Origin: Myotis daubentonii
Taxonomy: Eukaryota; Chordata; Mammalia; Chiroptera; Vespertilionidae
Assembly (NCBI RefSeq): GCF_963259705.1
Contig: NC_081848.1
Coordinates: forward strand, 50,925,408 to 50,989,407
Direction of reading: 5' to 3'
Length of the DNA: 64,000 bases
Below the pieces are notes generated by a model. That model was given only the letters and a program-made list of their open reading frames with translations, was not told the DNA's origin and did not search any database. Made by a program: the position numbers and the translations under genes. This document shows, one piece after another, positions 47,405 through 58,410 of this stretch (position 1 is its first letter; each line of letters begins with the position of its first letter).

Positions 47405-47610
47405 TACAGTTGACCCTTGAATAATGTTTGAACTGCATAGGTTCACTTATATGCAGATTTTTTGTTAATTGTCCCAAGCAGTTCAAACCTGTGTTGTTCA
47501 AGAGTCAACTGGTGAATGGGAATTCAAAAATTTGGAGGACCTACTTAAGTTATGTGCCAAATTTCCACAGCATAGGTAGGTGGTGGGTGCCTCTAACAGG
47601 GTCAACTCTA
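47405..47610. mobile_element. Tigger/MER2-type Tc1-mariner element, internally deleted
   Basis: It begins with TA then CAGTTGACCCTTGAA and ends AGGGTCAACTC then TA. Inside are ttgaactgcataggttcact and agttcaaacctgtgttgttc, the familiar MER2-like text. A TA target duplication flanks both ends. Confidence 0.8.
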
Positions 47611-47847
47611 GTTTTCATCTCAAATGGATGTTGAATTTTAGCAAATATTATTTTAGTACCTTTTGAAATGATTGTGTAAATTTGTTCTTTTTAGTTGGAT
47701 TACTATGAATTATATAATATATTAAATTGCTGAAATAAATACCACTTAGTCATGATGTTTTATTATTTTAATATATTTTTTGTTCTGTTTCCTAATATTT
47801 AAGATTTTGCATCAAATTTATAGGTAAGATTAGCCTTTAGTTCATAC

Positions 47848-48134
47848 CTCTATAACAGTGGTTCTCAACCTTCCTAATGCTGAGACCCTTTAATACAGTT
47901 CCTCATGTTGTGGTGACCCCCAACCATAAAATTATTTTCATTGCTTCTTCATAACTGTAATTTTGCTACTGTTATGAATCATAATGTAAATATCTGATAT
48001 GCAGGATGTATTTTCATTGTTACAAATTGAACGTAATTAAAGCATAGTGATTAATCACAAAAACAATATATAATTATATATGTGTTTTCCAGTGGTCTTA
48101 GGCGACCTATAGGTAACGAACCGCTGCTCTATAA
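47848..48134 (+). mobile_element. Young non-autonomous hAT, long form
   Basis: The element is 47856-48126, with ends CAGTGGTTCTCAACCTTCC and a damaged GAACCGCTG. A perfect 8-bp duplication CTCTATAA lies at 47848-47855 and 48127-48134. It carries the internal AT-rich segment shared with the 1927 copy. Confidence 0.95.
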
Positions 48135-48961
48135 TTTCTGTATATGCTGATTATAATAAGTTGGGGTAAATGTGTTTTCCTGATTTATTTATGGACAGCC
48201 ACATTTGTTTATATTCACCAGGAAATCGTGTCACTTTTTTGGCTTGGAACAGAATGAGAATATAGAGAATGGAATTAACCTAAGGCTGACCAGCTCTAGA
48301 AATGGTGCCTGGGCCCATCTCATAAGAAATCTTTGTGTTTCTCTCAGATGATTTTAGGTCAGTATCATAGTAATATTAAGATTTTATCTACCCTATTAGG
48401 TTAAACTCATTAGTTTTCTTCTTTTTCTCCATCCCTGATCAACACACACACACAGACTTGGCTCTCTCCACATTAAACTTGTATACTTCCATGCAATGGA
48501 GAGAAAAAATAGTACTCAAATAGAAAGTGAGAAACTATCAAAAGTCATTCAAATTGAAGTACCTTGAATTATGATCCCTTGACTAAGAGCCAGCTGAAAT
48601 TTAATTTTTTGTCTTTTTACAACACAACTTTCTATTAATATCCTATATAATAGAAGGCTAATATGCAAATCGACCAAACGGCGGAATGACCAGTTACTAT
48701 GACTCACACTGACCACCAGGAGTCAGACGCTTGATTCAAGAGCTGCCCCCTGGTGGTCAGTGTGCTCCCATAAGGGGAGCACTGCTCAGCCAGAAGCTGG
48801 GTTCATGGCCTCTCCCACCTCCACAGCAGCGCTAAGGATGTCCAACTGATGGCTTAGGCCAGCCATGGGCAAACTACGGCCCGTGGGCCGGATCCGGCCC
48901 GTTTGAAATGAATAAAACTAAAAAAAAAAAAAAAAAAAGACCGTACCCTTTTATGTAATGA

Positions 48962-49733
48962 CTAGAGGCCCAGTGCACATAAATTTGTGCACTGGTGGGG
49001 GGGGGGGGGTCGTCCCTCAGCCCGGCCTGTGCCCTCTCGCAGTCTGGGACCCCTCGGGAGATAACGACCTGCTGGCTTAGGCCTGCTCCCGGGTGGCAGA
49101 GGGCAGGCCCAATCCCTAGATGTAGCCCCTAGTTGGGCTCAAAGCAGGGCCGATTGGGGAGTTGGGGCGCCGCCCCCTGTCATGCACAGAGCAGGGTCCA
49201 TCAGGGGGTTGGGGCGCTGCCCCCTGTCATGCACAAGCAGGGCCCATCAGCGGGTTAGGGCGCTGGCCCCTGTCACACACAGAGCAGGGCCCATCAGGGG
49301 GTTGGGGAGCTCCCCCCTGTCACGCACAGAGCAGGGCCGGTCAGGGGGTTGAGGAGCTCCCCCCTGTCACTCACAGAGTAGGGCCGATAGGGGAGTTGGG
49401 GCACTGCCCCCTGTCACACACAGAGCAGGGTCGATCAGGGGGTTGGGGCGCCGCACCCTGTCACACACAGAGCCGCAGGGCGATCAGGGGGTTGGGGAGC
49501 TCCCCCCTATCAGGCACAGAGTAGGGCTAATCAGGGGGTTGGGGCACCTTCCCCTGTCACGAACAGAGCAGGGCGGATAGGGAGGTTGTGGCCCCGCCTC
49601 CTGTCACACACAGAGCTGCAGGGTGATCAGGGGGTTTGGGCGCTGCCCCGTCACGCTGATCCCGGTGCTGGGAAGCCTCGCGGCTCCGCTGATCCCGGTG
49701 CTGGGAGGTATATTACCCTTTTACTATATAGGA
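48962..49733 (-). mobile_element. Inner Helitron 1 (inverted)
   Basis: On the plus strand it begins CTAGAGGCCCAGTGCAC after an A (the reverse complement of a HeliBat 3' end) and ends ttttactatatagga, the reverse complement of a HeliBat 5' end. It is abutted directly by a second inverted Helitron, and contains the 47-bp minisatellite. Confidence 0.88.
49140..49650. repeat. ~47-bp minisatellite inside a Helitron
   Basis: About eleven tandem units of the form gagcagggccgatcaggggg then ttggggcgccgccccctgtc and acacaca, with small changes and indels. The apparent open frames here come from the repeat. Confidence 0.93.
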
Positions 49734-50353
49734 CAGAGGCCTGGTGCATGGGTGGGGGCCGGCTGGTTTGCCCTAAAGGGTGTCCTGGATCAGGGTGGGG
49801 GTCCCCACTGGGGTGCCTGGCCAGCCTGGGTGAGGGGATGATGGCTGTTTGCAGCTGGTCACACACCCTTCAGGGTGGGGGTCCCCACTGGGGTGCCTGG
49901 CCAGTCTGGGTGAGGGCTGAGGACTGTTTTCAGGCTGGCGGGTTTTTCTTTTTTTATTTTTTTTATTCTGGGCCAGCTTTAGCTCTGAGGCTCCAGCTCT
50001 TAGGCCTCCGCTCCTGAAAGCAGGTATCTGGTTTGTTTAGGTTCTATAATCTTGAAACACTGTATCAACTCCAGGTCTGAAATCCCGGCTAGCAGAAAGC
50101 TGGTTTCTGGGGTTTTGTTTAGCTTCTATTTTTGTAACTATGTTTCAAACTGCCAGCTCAGAGGCCTGCAGCAGCAGGCGGGGAATGTTGGAGTCCTCCA
50201 TCACTGAAGCAAGCAAGCCTCATGTTAGTTTCAAGCTGACTGGCTGCCGGCCGCCATCTTGGCTGTCAGTTAACTTGCATATCTTGCTGATTAGCCAATG
50301 GGAAGGGTAGCGGTCGTACACCAATTACCATGTTTCTCTTTTATTAGATAGGA
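49734..50353 (-). mobile_element. Inner Helitron 2 (inverted), in tandem with the first
   Basis: It starts CAGAGGCCTGGTGCATGGG, a diverged 3' terminus, and ends cttttattagatagga before a T, a 5' terminus. The two elements are head-to-tail with no spacer. Together they occupy one A/T target inside the hAT. Confidence 0.85.
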
Positions 50354-51009
50354 TGTTTACTTTGAATTTATATTAGTTCACACAACACTCCATCCATGCT
50401 TTTGTTCCGGCCCTCCAGTCCTGTTTAAGAACCCATTGTGGCCCTCGAGTCAAAAAGTTTGCCCACCCCTGGCTTAGGCCCACTCCCTGTGGGACATCTC
50501 CGAGGGCTCCCAGACAGCAAGATGGTGCAGGCCTGGATGAGGGAGCCCACCGAACGCACAAATTTCGTGCACCGGGCCTCTAGTTATACATAAACTCAGA
50601 GTATTTAAATGATTTAAGGATATAAACTGATTTCAAGTACTTACCAGTGCCTATTTCATACAAACAATTTTAATGCTAATTATTATTCTTGTGTATAATT
50701 AAAAGTAGGCATGCTGAGAAACTCCCTTTTTTATTTTTGCATAAACTTTTTTAATGCAGTATAACATACATACAATAAAGTACACAAATATTACGTACAC
50801 AAATTATGAATTTTTACAAAGTGTACATTTGCCTAATCACCTCAGAGATCAAGATACAGAATATTGCCAGCACTCAGAAGCCTTACTCATGCTTCTTCCC
50901 AAATACAGATGCCACCAAACAAAAGCACTTACCATCTGACTTATATGATCGCAGATAACTTCCATAGTTTTTTGACTTGATAAAAATCGAATCAGTCAGT
51001 GTTGGGGTA

Positions 51010-51610
51010 GGCAAAATTCTTCCCACCCTGGTGGACTTGCCCAGTATAACCTTGTCCTCTTGAGTATGATGGGAATGTAAATCTGATAGATTTCACTCCC
51101 ATGATTAGGTTATGGGATTTTGCAAATGTAATAGGAGTTCTAAACCAATTGAATTTGAGCTAATCAAAAGGGAGATTACTGTGGGTAGGCCTAACCTAAT
51201 CTGGCAAGCTGTTAACAAGGACTGAACCATTCCTGAAGTCAGATGCTCGAAGCGTGAGGAAGACATGATCCTGCTGGCTTCACAGAAGTAAACTGTCATG
51301 TTGTGAACGGGAGGCCTCCAGGAGCTCAGCCCGACCCCAGCTGACAGCCAGCAAGAAAGCAGGGTCTGTGTGCTGTCCCAGGAGGAGCTGAATTCTGTAA
51401 CAGCCGGAAGGAGCTGGAAGAGAACCCTGAGCTGCAGAGGAGAAGCCAGCCCAGCAGACACCTGATGGCAGCGCTGTGAGAGGCTGACAGATGACCCCGT
51501 TGAGCTGTGCCTGAGCTTGTGACCTGCACAACTGTGCGATAATAAATGGGTGCTGTTGTAAGCGCTAATAGTGTGTTTATTGCTTCTGCAACACTAGAAA
51601 ACTAAGACAA
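51010..51610 (+). mobile_element. MaLR-type (MLT1-like) solitary LTR
   Basis: The text runs from gttggggtaggcaaaattct through gagattactgtgggtaggcc to a poly(A)-signal-bearing end gcgataataaatgggtgctg, then ctgcaacactagaaaactaa. This order is typical of MLT1-class ERVL-MaLR LTRs. It has no coding capacity. Confidence 0.75.
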
Positions 51611-51649
51611 GTATCCACTCTTTTGTACATGACTTCTTTCATTAAACAT

Positions 51650-51701
51650 TATGTGTGTGTCATGTGTGTGTGTGTGTGTGTGTGTGTGCGCACGCGCGCG
51701 C

Positions 51702-51751
<50 letters not shown>
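51650..51751. repeat. (GT)n with a GC-alternating core
   Basis: A GT dinucleotide run interrupted by gtgcgcacgcgcgcgcccgt, then more GT. All of it alternates purine and pyrimidine except one position. Confidence 0.96.
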
Positions 51752-52040
51752 TTTATCCATATAGTTATATAAAGCAGTGGTTCATTCTTTTCTATTGCTA
51801 CGTTTTTATTTTCTTGCATGAATATGCCACAATTTATTTGTGCATTCTGTTGGTGGGTATTTAATTAGGCTCTTTTCACTTCTTTTTATTTCGAGTAATA
51901 CAGCTTTGAGCCCTCATACATATCCTTTCTGTGAGCTATTGTCAAAGACAAACAAAGCCAGATACTAGTTAAAGTAGTAGAGGCAGATGTTAATTAGTAA
52001 TATACTATTGCAATGGGAAGAGAGTCTAGCATGAACTGAA

Positions 52041-52317
52041 CTCAGCTTTGATTTTTTTTAAAGGAGGATTTTATTTCATTATTATCTTTTAAATATATGT
52101 TTTTATTGATTTCAAAGAGAGAAAAAGAGAGGAAGAGAGAGAATGAAGCATCAATGAGAGAGAAACATGGATTGGCTGCCTCCTGCATGCCCCCCACCAG
52201 GGATCAAGCTGCAACCCCCAAGCATGTGCCCTGACCAGAAAACGAACTGGTGATCTCATGGTTCATGGGTCGATGCTCAGCCACTGAGCCACACTGCCCG
52301 GGCTCAGCTTTGATTTT
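52041..52317 (-). mobile_element. VES-type SINE
   Basis: Minus-strand VES (52056-52302) flanked by a perfect 15-bp duplication CTCAGCTTTGATTTT at 52041-52055 and 52303-52317. Confidence 0.95.
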
Positions 52318-53234
52318 CACAGAGAAGGCATGGTTTTTTATAGGGAGAATGAGGGAATAGGGAGAGGGGCCAAGCAGGGACTCAGCAGAGTCAGGGAAGT
52401 TACAAAAGTTACAAAGGGTGGGTCAGTATAAATGCTGACTGTGCCGGCTGTGTCTGTTAGCTGCTTATTACTGAAGTTGGATTCTGTCCTCCCACAGAGA
52501 CTGGGAGACAGAGGCCCTGTGCTTCCTGATGATTGCATTTTAAAGGAATGGCTTTCAGGTTCTTGAGAAAGACACTCCTGAGTGGTAGGAGACATATATT
52601 TTCTCAAAGGGACAGAGCGAGGATTTTCAAGCATAAGCCCTTTTTAGTAAACGCTAAGAAAGGGTGGGTCGCCAGGGGCCTGTCCAAAGGTGTTGGCTAG
52701 AACAGTAAATTCTTTTGTCAGCCTTGAGTTTTCTCAAGCACTTTCAGCAGGGCTGGGCTCAGCCTAGGGATGCAGCCTTGAGCTGTCAGAAACTATGTCA
52801 GTGTTTAAGTCTTTTAATGTAGGAAGGAGTGAGTGGGCTAAATAATTTATATTGAGGGTCTGTAGTTTTTATAAGCCAAGGTGAAGGTTGAGTCAAGAAA
52901 GGCGCTCAGAGGAGCTTGCCTAAAGTTTGTTCAAAGACAGAAGCTTTGTTAGTACAGGGATGGGCAAAAGTAGGGTTACTGTTGTTCTCATGGAAAATAA
53001 TAATACAAGAATCAACTCTGTGTTTTGCATACTCACAACTGTAAACCTACTTTGCCTGCCCTGTATCTACCTGGGAGAGGAATTAGTAGGTCATGGAGTA
53101 GGCATGTGTGGTTTGCTGTAGAAGACACTGTCAGATCATTTTCCAATAACTGTACCTATGTATATCCCCTCCAGCAGGAAACCAGAACTCTGTTTATTTT
53201 GTGTGCTCTCATTTGCTTGTTTTTATCCTCACCT

Positions 53235-53435
53235 GAGAATATGTTTATTGATTTGAGAGATAGAGAGAGGAAAAAAGCTTTGATGTGAGAAATATCAAAT
53301 GGTTGCCTCTCATTCGCGTCCTGACCAGGAATCAAACCCGTAACCTAGGTATGTGCCCAACCAGGAATCAAACCCACAATCTTTTTTGATGTATGGGACA
53401 ATGCTCCAACCAACAGAGCCACCCACCCAGGGCTA
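53235..53435 (-). mobile_element. Diverged VES-related SINE
   Basis: A degenerate minus-strand tRNA-SINE: tatgtttattgatttgagag, gtcctgaccaggaatcaaac repeated once as caaccaggaatcaaacccac, then gagccacccacccagggct. The doubled accaggaatcaaaccc block suggests an internal duplication. Confidence 0.75.
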
Positions 53436-53561
53436 ATGAATTTAAATTTAAAAACTGAAGCAGTATAAAATGTTTTCTATTAAATGTATTAAACGCAACT
53501 TTTCCTTTTGATAGAATTATGTTTCACTTTAACCTAGCTTACTATGAGCTTTTATTATGAA

Positions 53562-53960
53562 CTAGAGGCCCAGCGCATGAAATTCATGTGCAGATACGAT
53601 CCCTAGGCTTGGCCTGTGATCAGGGCCATCTTCCCCGGCTGCCCACAGCCAGCCCTGCCCCCTGCCGCCACCCACCCCCAGTTCCCTTTTCACCATCGGA
53701 TGTCGGTGCCTGACAGGGGGGAAGGAACTGAGAGGTCAACTGGGAGCGGGTGTGTTTTGCAAGCCAGCCATGCCCCCATTGGGGTGAGGGTCCCCACTGG
53801 GGGGCGGGGCTGGCCTGGGCAAGGGGCCACAGGCAGTTTGTAGGTCGGCCACACCCCCGGTTGGGGTGGGGGTCCCTCCTGGGGGGGGTGAGGCCAGCCC
53901 CTCGCGGTGTTCTGGTCTCTGGTCATTCCTGTCATGATGCTGGCTTTTTATATATATAGT
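53562..53960 (-). mobile_element. HeliBat-type Helitron, inverted and diverged
   Basis: The plus strand begins CTAGAGGCCCAGCGCATGAA after an A and ends gctttttatatatatagta, a decayed reverse complement of the HeliBat 5' end. Internal GC-rich text resembles the inner Helitrons at 49734. Confidence 0.8.
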
Positions 53961-53964
53961 AATG

Positions 53965-55230
53965 ATAAATTTGATCAAATGCTTTTTCTACCTCTATTGA
54001 GATAATCATATTATTTTACTTTAATCAATAATGTGTTGAATTATATTGATTACATTTTTATATAGATTTGGAAATGTTAAATCATTACTGAGTTGTTGGG
54101 GTAAACCCAACTTGGTCATCATTTATAATCCTTTATGTATCACTGTGTCAGATTTGCTAATTGTTTTTTGTAGTTTTACACGTATGCTCATGAGAGATAT
54201 TGGTCTGAATTTTTTCCTTCTTGCAATATCTTGTCAAGTTCTTTAATCAAACTTAGGCTAGCTTCATAACACAGGTTTCGAAGTGTTCTGTTTTTCTCTA
54301 TTCTCTCAAAGAGTTTTTCTTTTTTAACACTGGTATTATTTCTTCTTTAAACATTTGGACATAAATGAAGTCATCTAGCCTAGAATTTTTTGGAGGGTGG
54401 TTTCTAAGTACGGATTCGGTTTCTCTAATAGGTATAATTACTCAGATTGTCTTCCTTCTTATGTCAGTTTTGGTAAATCATGTTTTTCAATAAATTTGTC
54501 CATTTTATCTAAATTTTGAAATTTATTGTCATAAAATAGTTACTGTAGGATTTTTTTAATTTCAAATATTGGTCACTTGTGTTTTCTTTCTCTTTTTTCT
54601 TAGCCATTCTTCTTAAGTGGTTATCAATTTTATTTGTCTTTTTAAAGAAACAAAATTTTTCCATTTTATTTCTGCTTTGTCTATATTGTCTTTCATAATC
54701 TCTTCTTGATTTTTTTCCTTTTAGTTTCTTTAGGCTCAATTGGTAGTTCTTTTTTAGCTTCTTGAAATAGAACTTAGAGCATTAATTCTCAAGTGATTAA
54801 TTCTAATCACTGTGTTAGCTGCATCTAGTTCTTTTGTTATGCCATTTTTAATCATCAGTTTAAATTTACTTTTAGTTCTTTGATCTATAGGGTGCTAGAA
54901 AAGCATTGCTTCACCTGAGCTTTCCCATCTGGCGATCTCATTTTGAAAATTTCTGGTGTTATTTTCTATTACTGATTCCTAGCTTAATCTCACTGCTGTC
55001 AGAATACATACTATGTATGATTTCAGGCCTTTGAATTTTGTTGATTCTTACTTGATGGCTTGGCATAGCACCAACTTAGTAAATGTTTCATGGGCTCTAG
55101 AAAAGAAAAATGTGTATTCTCCAGTTCTTGGGGGGTGTTGTTCTACAAATGTATTAGTAGTGTTTGCTCAAATCTTCTGTATCCTTACAGGTTGTCAACT
55201 ATATTTCTGACCAACTGGTTATAAACAGGG
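53965..55230 (-). mobile_element. Antisense L1 ORF2 fragment
   Basis: The plus strand shows the antisense of L1 ORF2: aaatttgatcaaatgctttt, tctattgagataatcatatt, catgagagatattggtctga, ccttcttgcaatatcttgtc. Many stops break the frame, so no functional reverse transcriptase is encoded. Confidence 0.75.
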
Positions 55231-55301
55231 GTTCACCACACCCCCCTCCTTTGGTTACATAATTTGCTGGAATGGCACAGAACTCAGAAACACTTATACT
55301 T

Positions 55302-55530
55302 GCTCTGGCTGGTTTGGCTCAGTGGATAGGGCATCAACCTGCGGACTGAAGGGTCCCAGGTTTGATTCTGGTCAAGGGCACATGTCTGGCTTGCGGGCTC
55401 GATCCCCAGTAGGCGGCTTGCAAGAGGTAGTAATCAATGATTCTCTCTCATCATTGATGTTTCTATCTCATCTCTCCCTCTCCCTTCCTCTCTGAAATCA
55501 ATAAAAATATATATTTTTAAAAAACACACT
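55302..55530 (+). mobile_element. VES-type SINE
   Basis: Plus-strand VES with head gctctggctggtttggctca, gcctgcgg-type box region and caataaaaatatatattttt tail. The flanks carry similar but imperfect aaacactta-like sequence. Confidence 0.92.
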
Positions 55531-58303
55531 TACCCTTACCAGTTTATTTTAAGTATATAGTAAAGGCTACCAATGAACAACCTCATGAAGAATTACAGAG
55601 GGTGCAGTCAGGAAGGGTCCCTGTGAAATGGGGTGCCACGGCCTGTAAACATGAGGATGGGCAAGGGTGAGGGTTAGGATTAGGCAGCTAACTTTTGTGA
55701 CTATTACAGTGCACAGAGAGTCTAGGTTTTGTTTCTTCATTTGAAGAATATTAAGTAGGCAGTAAAGAATGTATGGAAAGGCAGTAAAGTACTTGCATAT
55801 CAATTTATTTCTCCCAAGCCTTGTTTTTAAGCATCTTTGGGTGAGTCTGTAATAAACTTTATTAATGCCCCTGGCTGGGGGTGGGGGGACGTGAACATTT
55901 CCCAGTCCCGCAAAAGCTTTCGATATTATTTAGCCTATAACTCCCCAGCGGCTTTTTGCCCAGCCTCATGCAGTTTCTCTCTGTGCATCTACATATTAAG
56001 CAATACGCTAAAGGGCCCTCTGTGCTTATCTCTGAAGCTCTTTTTCTGCACAGTTCCCGCCTCTCCAGGACTCTCCCTCACACATTCCAGCTGCCCAGCC
56101 CTCTCAAACGCTCATCTCCATCTTTTCAACCCAATGAATCACCTGTGCTCGGCTAAGGTTTTCCCACCTGCGCTGTGATCTGGGAAAAAGTGCCCCAGGA
56201 CAGAGGAAGCATTTGTGATCTAGAGCTTAACTCATTTGCTTCTGTTCTCACCTTTATCACAGCTCTGCACGTCCCACTGTCCAGCACCTGGAGACACTGC
56301 TCCATATACTTTGACATCTAGGGCTTCATGGTGGGGGACCAATCCCGGAATGAGTTGCCCCGTGATAGCCAGAGTGAAACTCTGCAAATGACAAGTGAAT
56401 GCCTAGAATGATGGTTCTATGAAGGAAGAGCATAAAGGGGAAGAGTTGCAGAGGCACCTGTATAACTTTATGTAACTTTGCCAGAAGTTTAAGAAATGCA
56501 TTCTATTTGGGAACATTTCCTCCTCGATTTCAAAATGCAATTCAATGGGAATATTAAATTTGTTTTCGAGAGTTAGAAAACGTTGCATCCTTAGGTTACT
56601 ATACGTTTTCCACTAAGCAAAGGCGAATCGGGCAGTTTTACTCATATTGCATTTATTGTTCATTTCGATCAATGAATGGTGAAGCAGCAGCTATTGCCGA
56701 TGCCAATAACATTTACTGAAGTGCCTCCGGTGAACCAGGCACTGTGTTAGACTCTTCACGTTGATCATTTCTAACCTTGTAATTCAAATCTGGAAGTTAG
56801 AAAATCCCGATCCCCCAGCACGCAGGGAGGGGAAAGAGAATTCCTCAGGCGCACGCGCTCAGACCGAATTACCCAGGGGTGATTTATGGCTGCGGCTGGG
56901 GAACAGTCTCAGCTCACCACTGCCACTGCCTCCTCCCATTGGTACAGGGCTCCCGAGTCACCTTCACCTGAGCTTTCCCAGCTGGCCAATGAAAGTGAAG
57001 GCAGTTAACACCCTCCCCAGAGAGGCTGTTATTATATACATGTTCTGCACTATTTTGCTTTGAATAACAGCATATGTAAATGTGCTCCTGGAGGTTAAAC
57101 TTATTTTTATTTTTTAAAACTTGGCGGCTCCCGCTGGGGTAGATAGCTGAACATTATGGGGAGGAAAAGGCAGTTTGGAGGGAATGTTTAGTCAGCTTGG
57201 GTTTGCCTCTCGACCTTCCTTTCTGCCCAGCCCGTATTTCCATTCAGATGGAAGCTGCCACTGTAGAGTAAAAATTAGTACATTTCCTATCACGGAGTCC
57301 TAGCGGGTCCTGCTATTCAGTGTCCAGAGTGCGTCCATCCAGATATTAATCATGAACTCTGCCTCAGGTGGATGAGGAGGGGCAGATATTCTTGCTGAGA
57401 AGAATAAACGCCTCCCGTGGCACCTGGAAGACTTGATCGCACATGGTTCCCAGCCAGATCCCAGAGAGACTCTGGTGGACACGGGCACTGGCTGCCTCTA
57501 ACCATCTACCTCTGGCTCAGAGTTGGCCATACCCCCCCCCACCCCGACTTTGGCTCTCCCGTGGGCCCTGCGTTGCTGAGCCCTCCCTATCTTACAAGGC
57601 CTTTCCTGGCATTTGAATCATCACTTCGGTGATGTGATAATATCTGCACGTTGGGAAAATAGAAGTGGCATTTGTTTAGCCATAATTAATGAAATATTTA
57701 TGTTGCATGAGACTATGTGATAAAACCTTCGGCTTAGAGTCCTTTTGCTTCTGATTACATTTGGGATTTTTTTTTTCTGTGACCAGACATTCTGACGCCA
57801 GCTCTTTTACACTGAGCAGATGTCATGTAGTAAAAATGGGTACCAGATGCTGTGAGCCGCAGAAAGGCGATTTGTTTAAGGGCTGGCTCTGACTTTCGTT
57901 GCATGCAATTACTCTGCAGAACAAACCTTACACACAAGCATTTAGGTAACTCAGCTAACTTCGGGCAAGTATTTTAATAATAGATTTCATCTCTGAACGC
58001 ATTCAGGCAACCCACGGTATAAATGGTGCTTAAGGAATTAATTGATTTCTGCATAATACCTTTATTTTCGACGCGAAGAAAGAGCTGCAAAGCTCTTGGC
58101 AGGGACCCAGAAGTGTAATTAACGTGGAGGGCCAACTTTTCAGTTGCCCTTAGGTACTGCCTCCGCCTGCTCATGGCAGGTGCAGTGAGGGGAGGGCAGG
58201 GAGGGAGGGAAGCGGGGCAGAGGGGAGGGGGGAGAGGCAGCTTTGGGTCACGAAGTAAGAGGAGACGCTGGGAGTTCAGTGAGTTCTTGTGTTCCCCTTT
58301 CAG

Positions 58304-58410
58304 GTCCCAGGCACGTCCCCATCAGGGCGCAGGTGACAGGGGCTGCCTCTTCTACCACCTCCTCCTCGGCAGATGAAGAATTTGATCCCCAGCTTTCCTT
58401 GCGGTCAAAG
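58304..58410 (+). CDS. MICALCL: MICALCL exon before the bMERB domain
   Basis: A 107-nt exon, phase 1 to 0, with acceptor ttcccctttcag and donor gtaacc. It reads S-PRHVPIRAQVTGAASSTTSS and SADEEFDPQLSLRSK. The ADEEFDP..SLRSK acidic segment immediately precedes the bMERB helices in MICAL family members. It is isolated by a 14.9-kb upstream intron and a 4.3-kb downstream intron. Confidence 0.9.

Larger units (their letters stand above)
48852..50479. mobile_element. hAT element inserted in the outer Helitron
   Basis: The ends CAGCCATGGGCAAACT (48860) and AGTTTGCCCACCCCTG (to 50471) are inverted repeats matching at 13 of 16 positions. A perfect 8-bp duplication GCTTAGGC lies at 48852-48859 and 50472-50479. 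Its interior is split by inverted Helitrons at 48962-50353. Confidence 0.93.
48641..50583 (+). mobile_element. Outer HeliBat-type Helitron of a nested transposon cluster
   Basis: Starts TCCTATATAATAGAAGGCTA with A on its left and ends GTGCACCGGGCCTCTAG before a T. It is interrupted at 48860-50471 by an hAT carrying further Helitrons. Removing that insertion and one duplication copy leaves an element of about 323 bp. Confidence 0.93.
43412..58303 (+). other. 14.9-kb transposon-rich, AT-rich intron
   Basis: Composition drops sharply to AT-rich just after the MICALCL exon and stays so until about 55.8 kb, apart from the GC-rich Helitron block. Most of it is antisense L1, LTR, SINE and DNA-transposon sequence. 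From about 55.8 to 58.3 kb it returns to non-repetitive sequence. No exon is evident. Confidence 0.85.

Noticed and set aside
49162..49524. 120-codon repetitive open frame and CRISPR-like direct repeats
   Set aside because: The repeats are contiguous minisatellite units without unique spacers, inside a Helitron in a vertebrate genome. The frame slips between units, so neither a protein nor a CRISPR array is supported.
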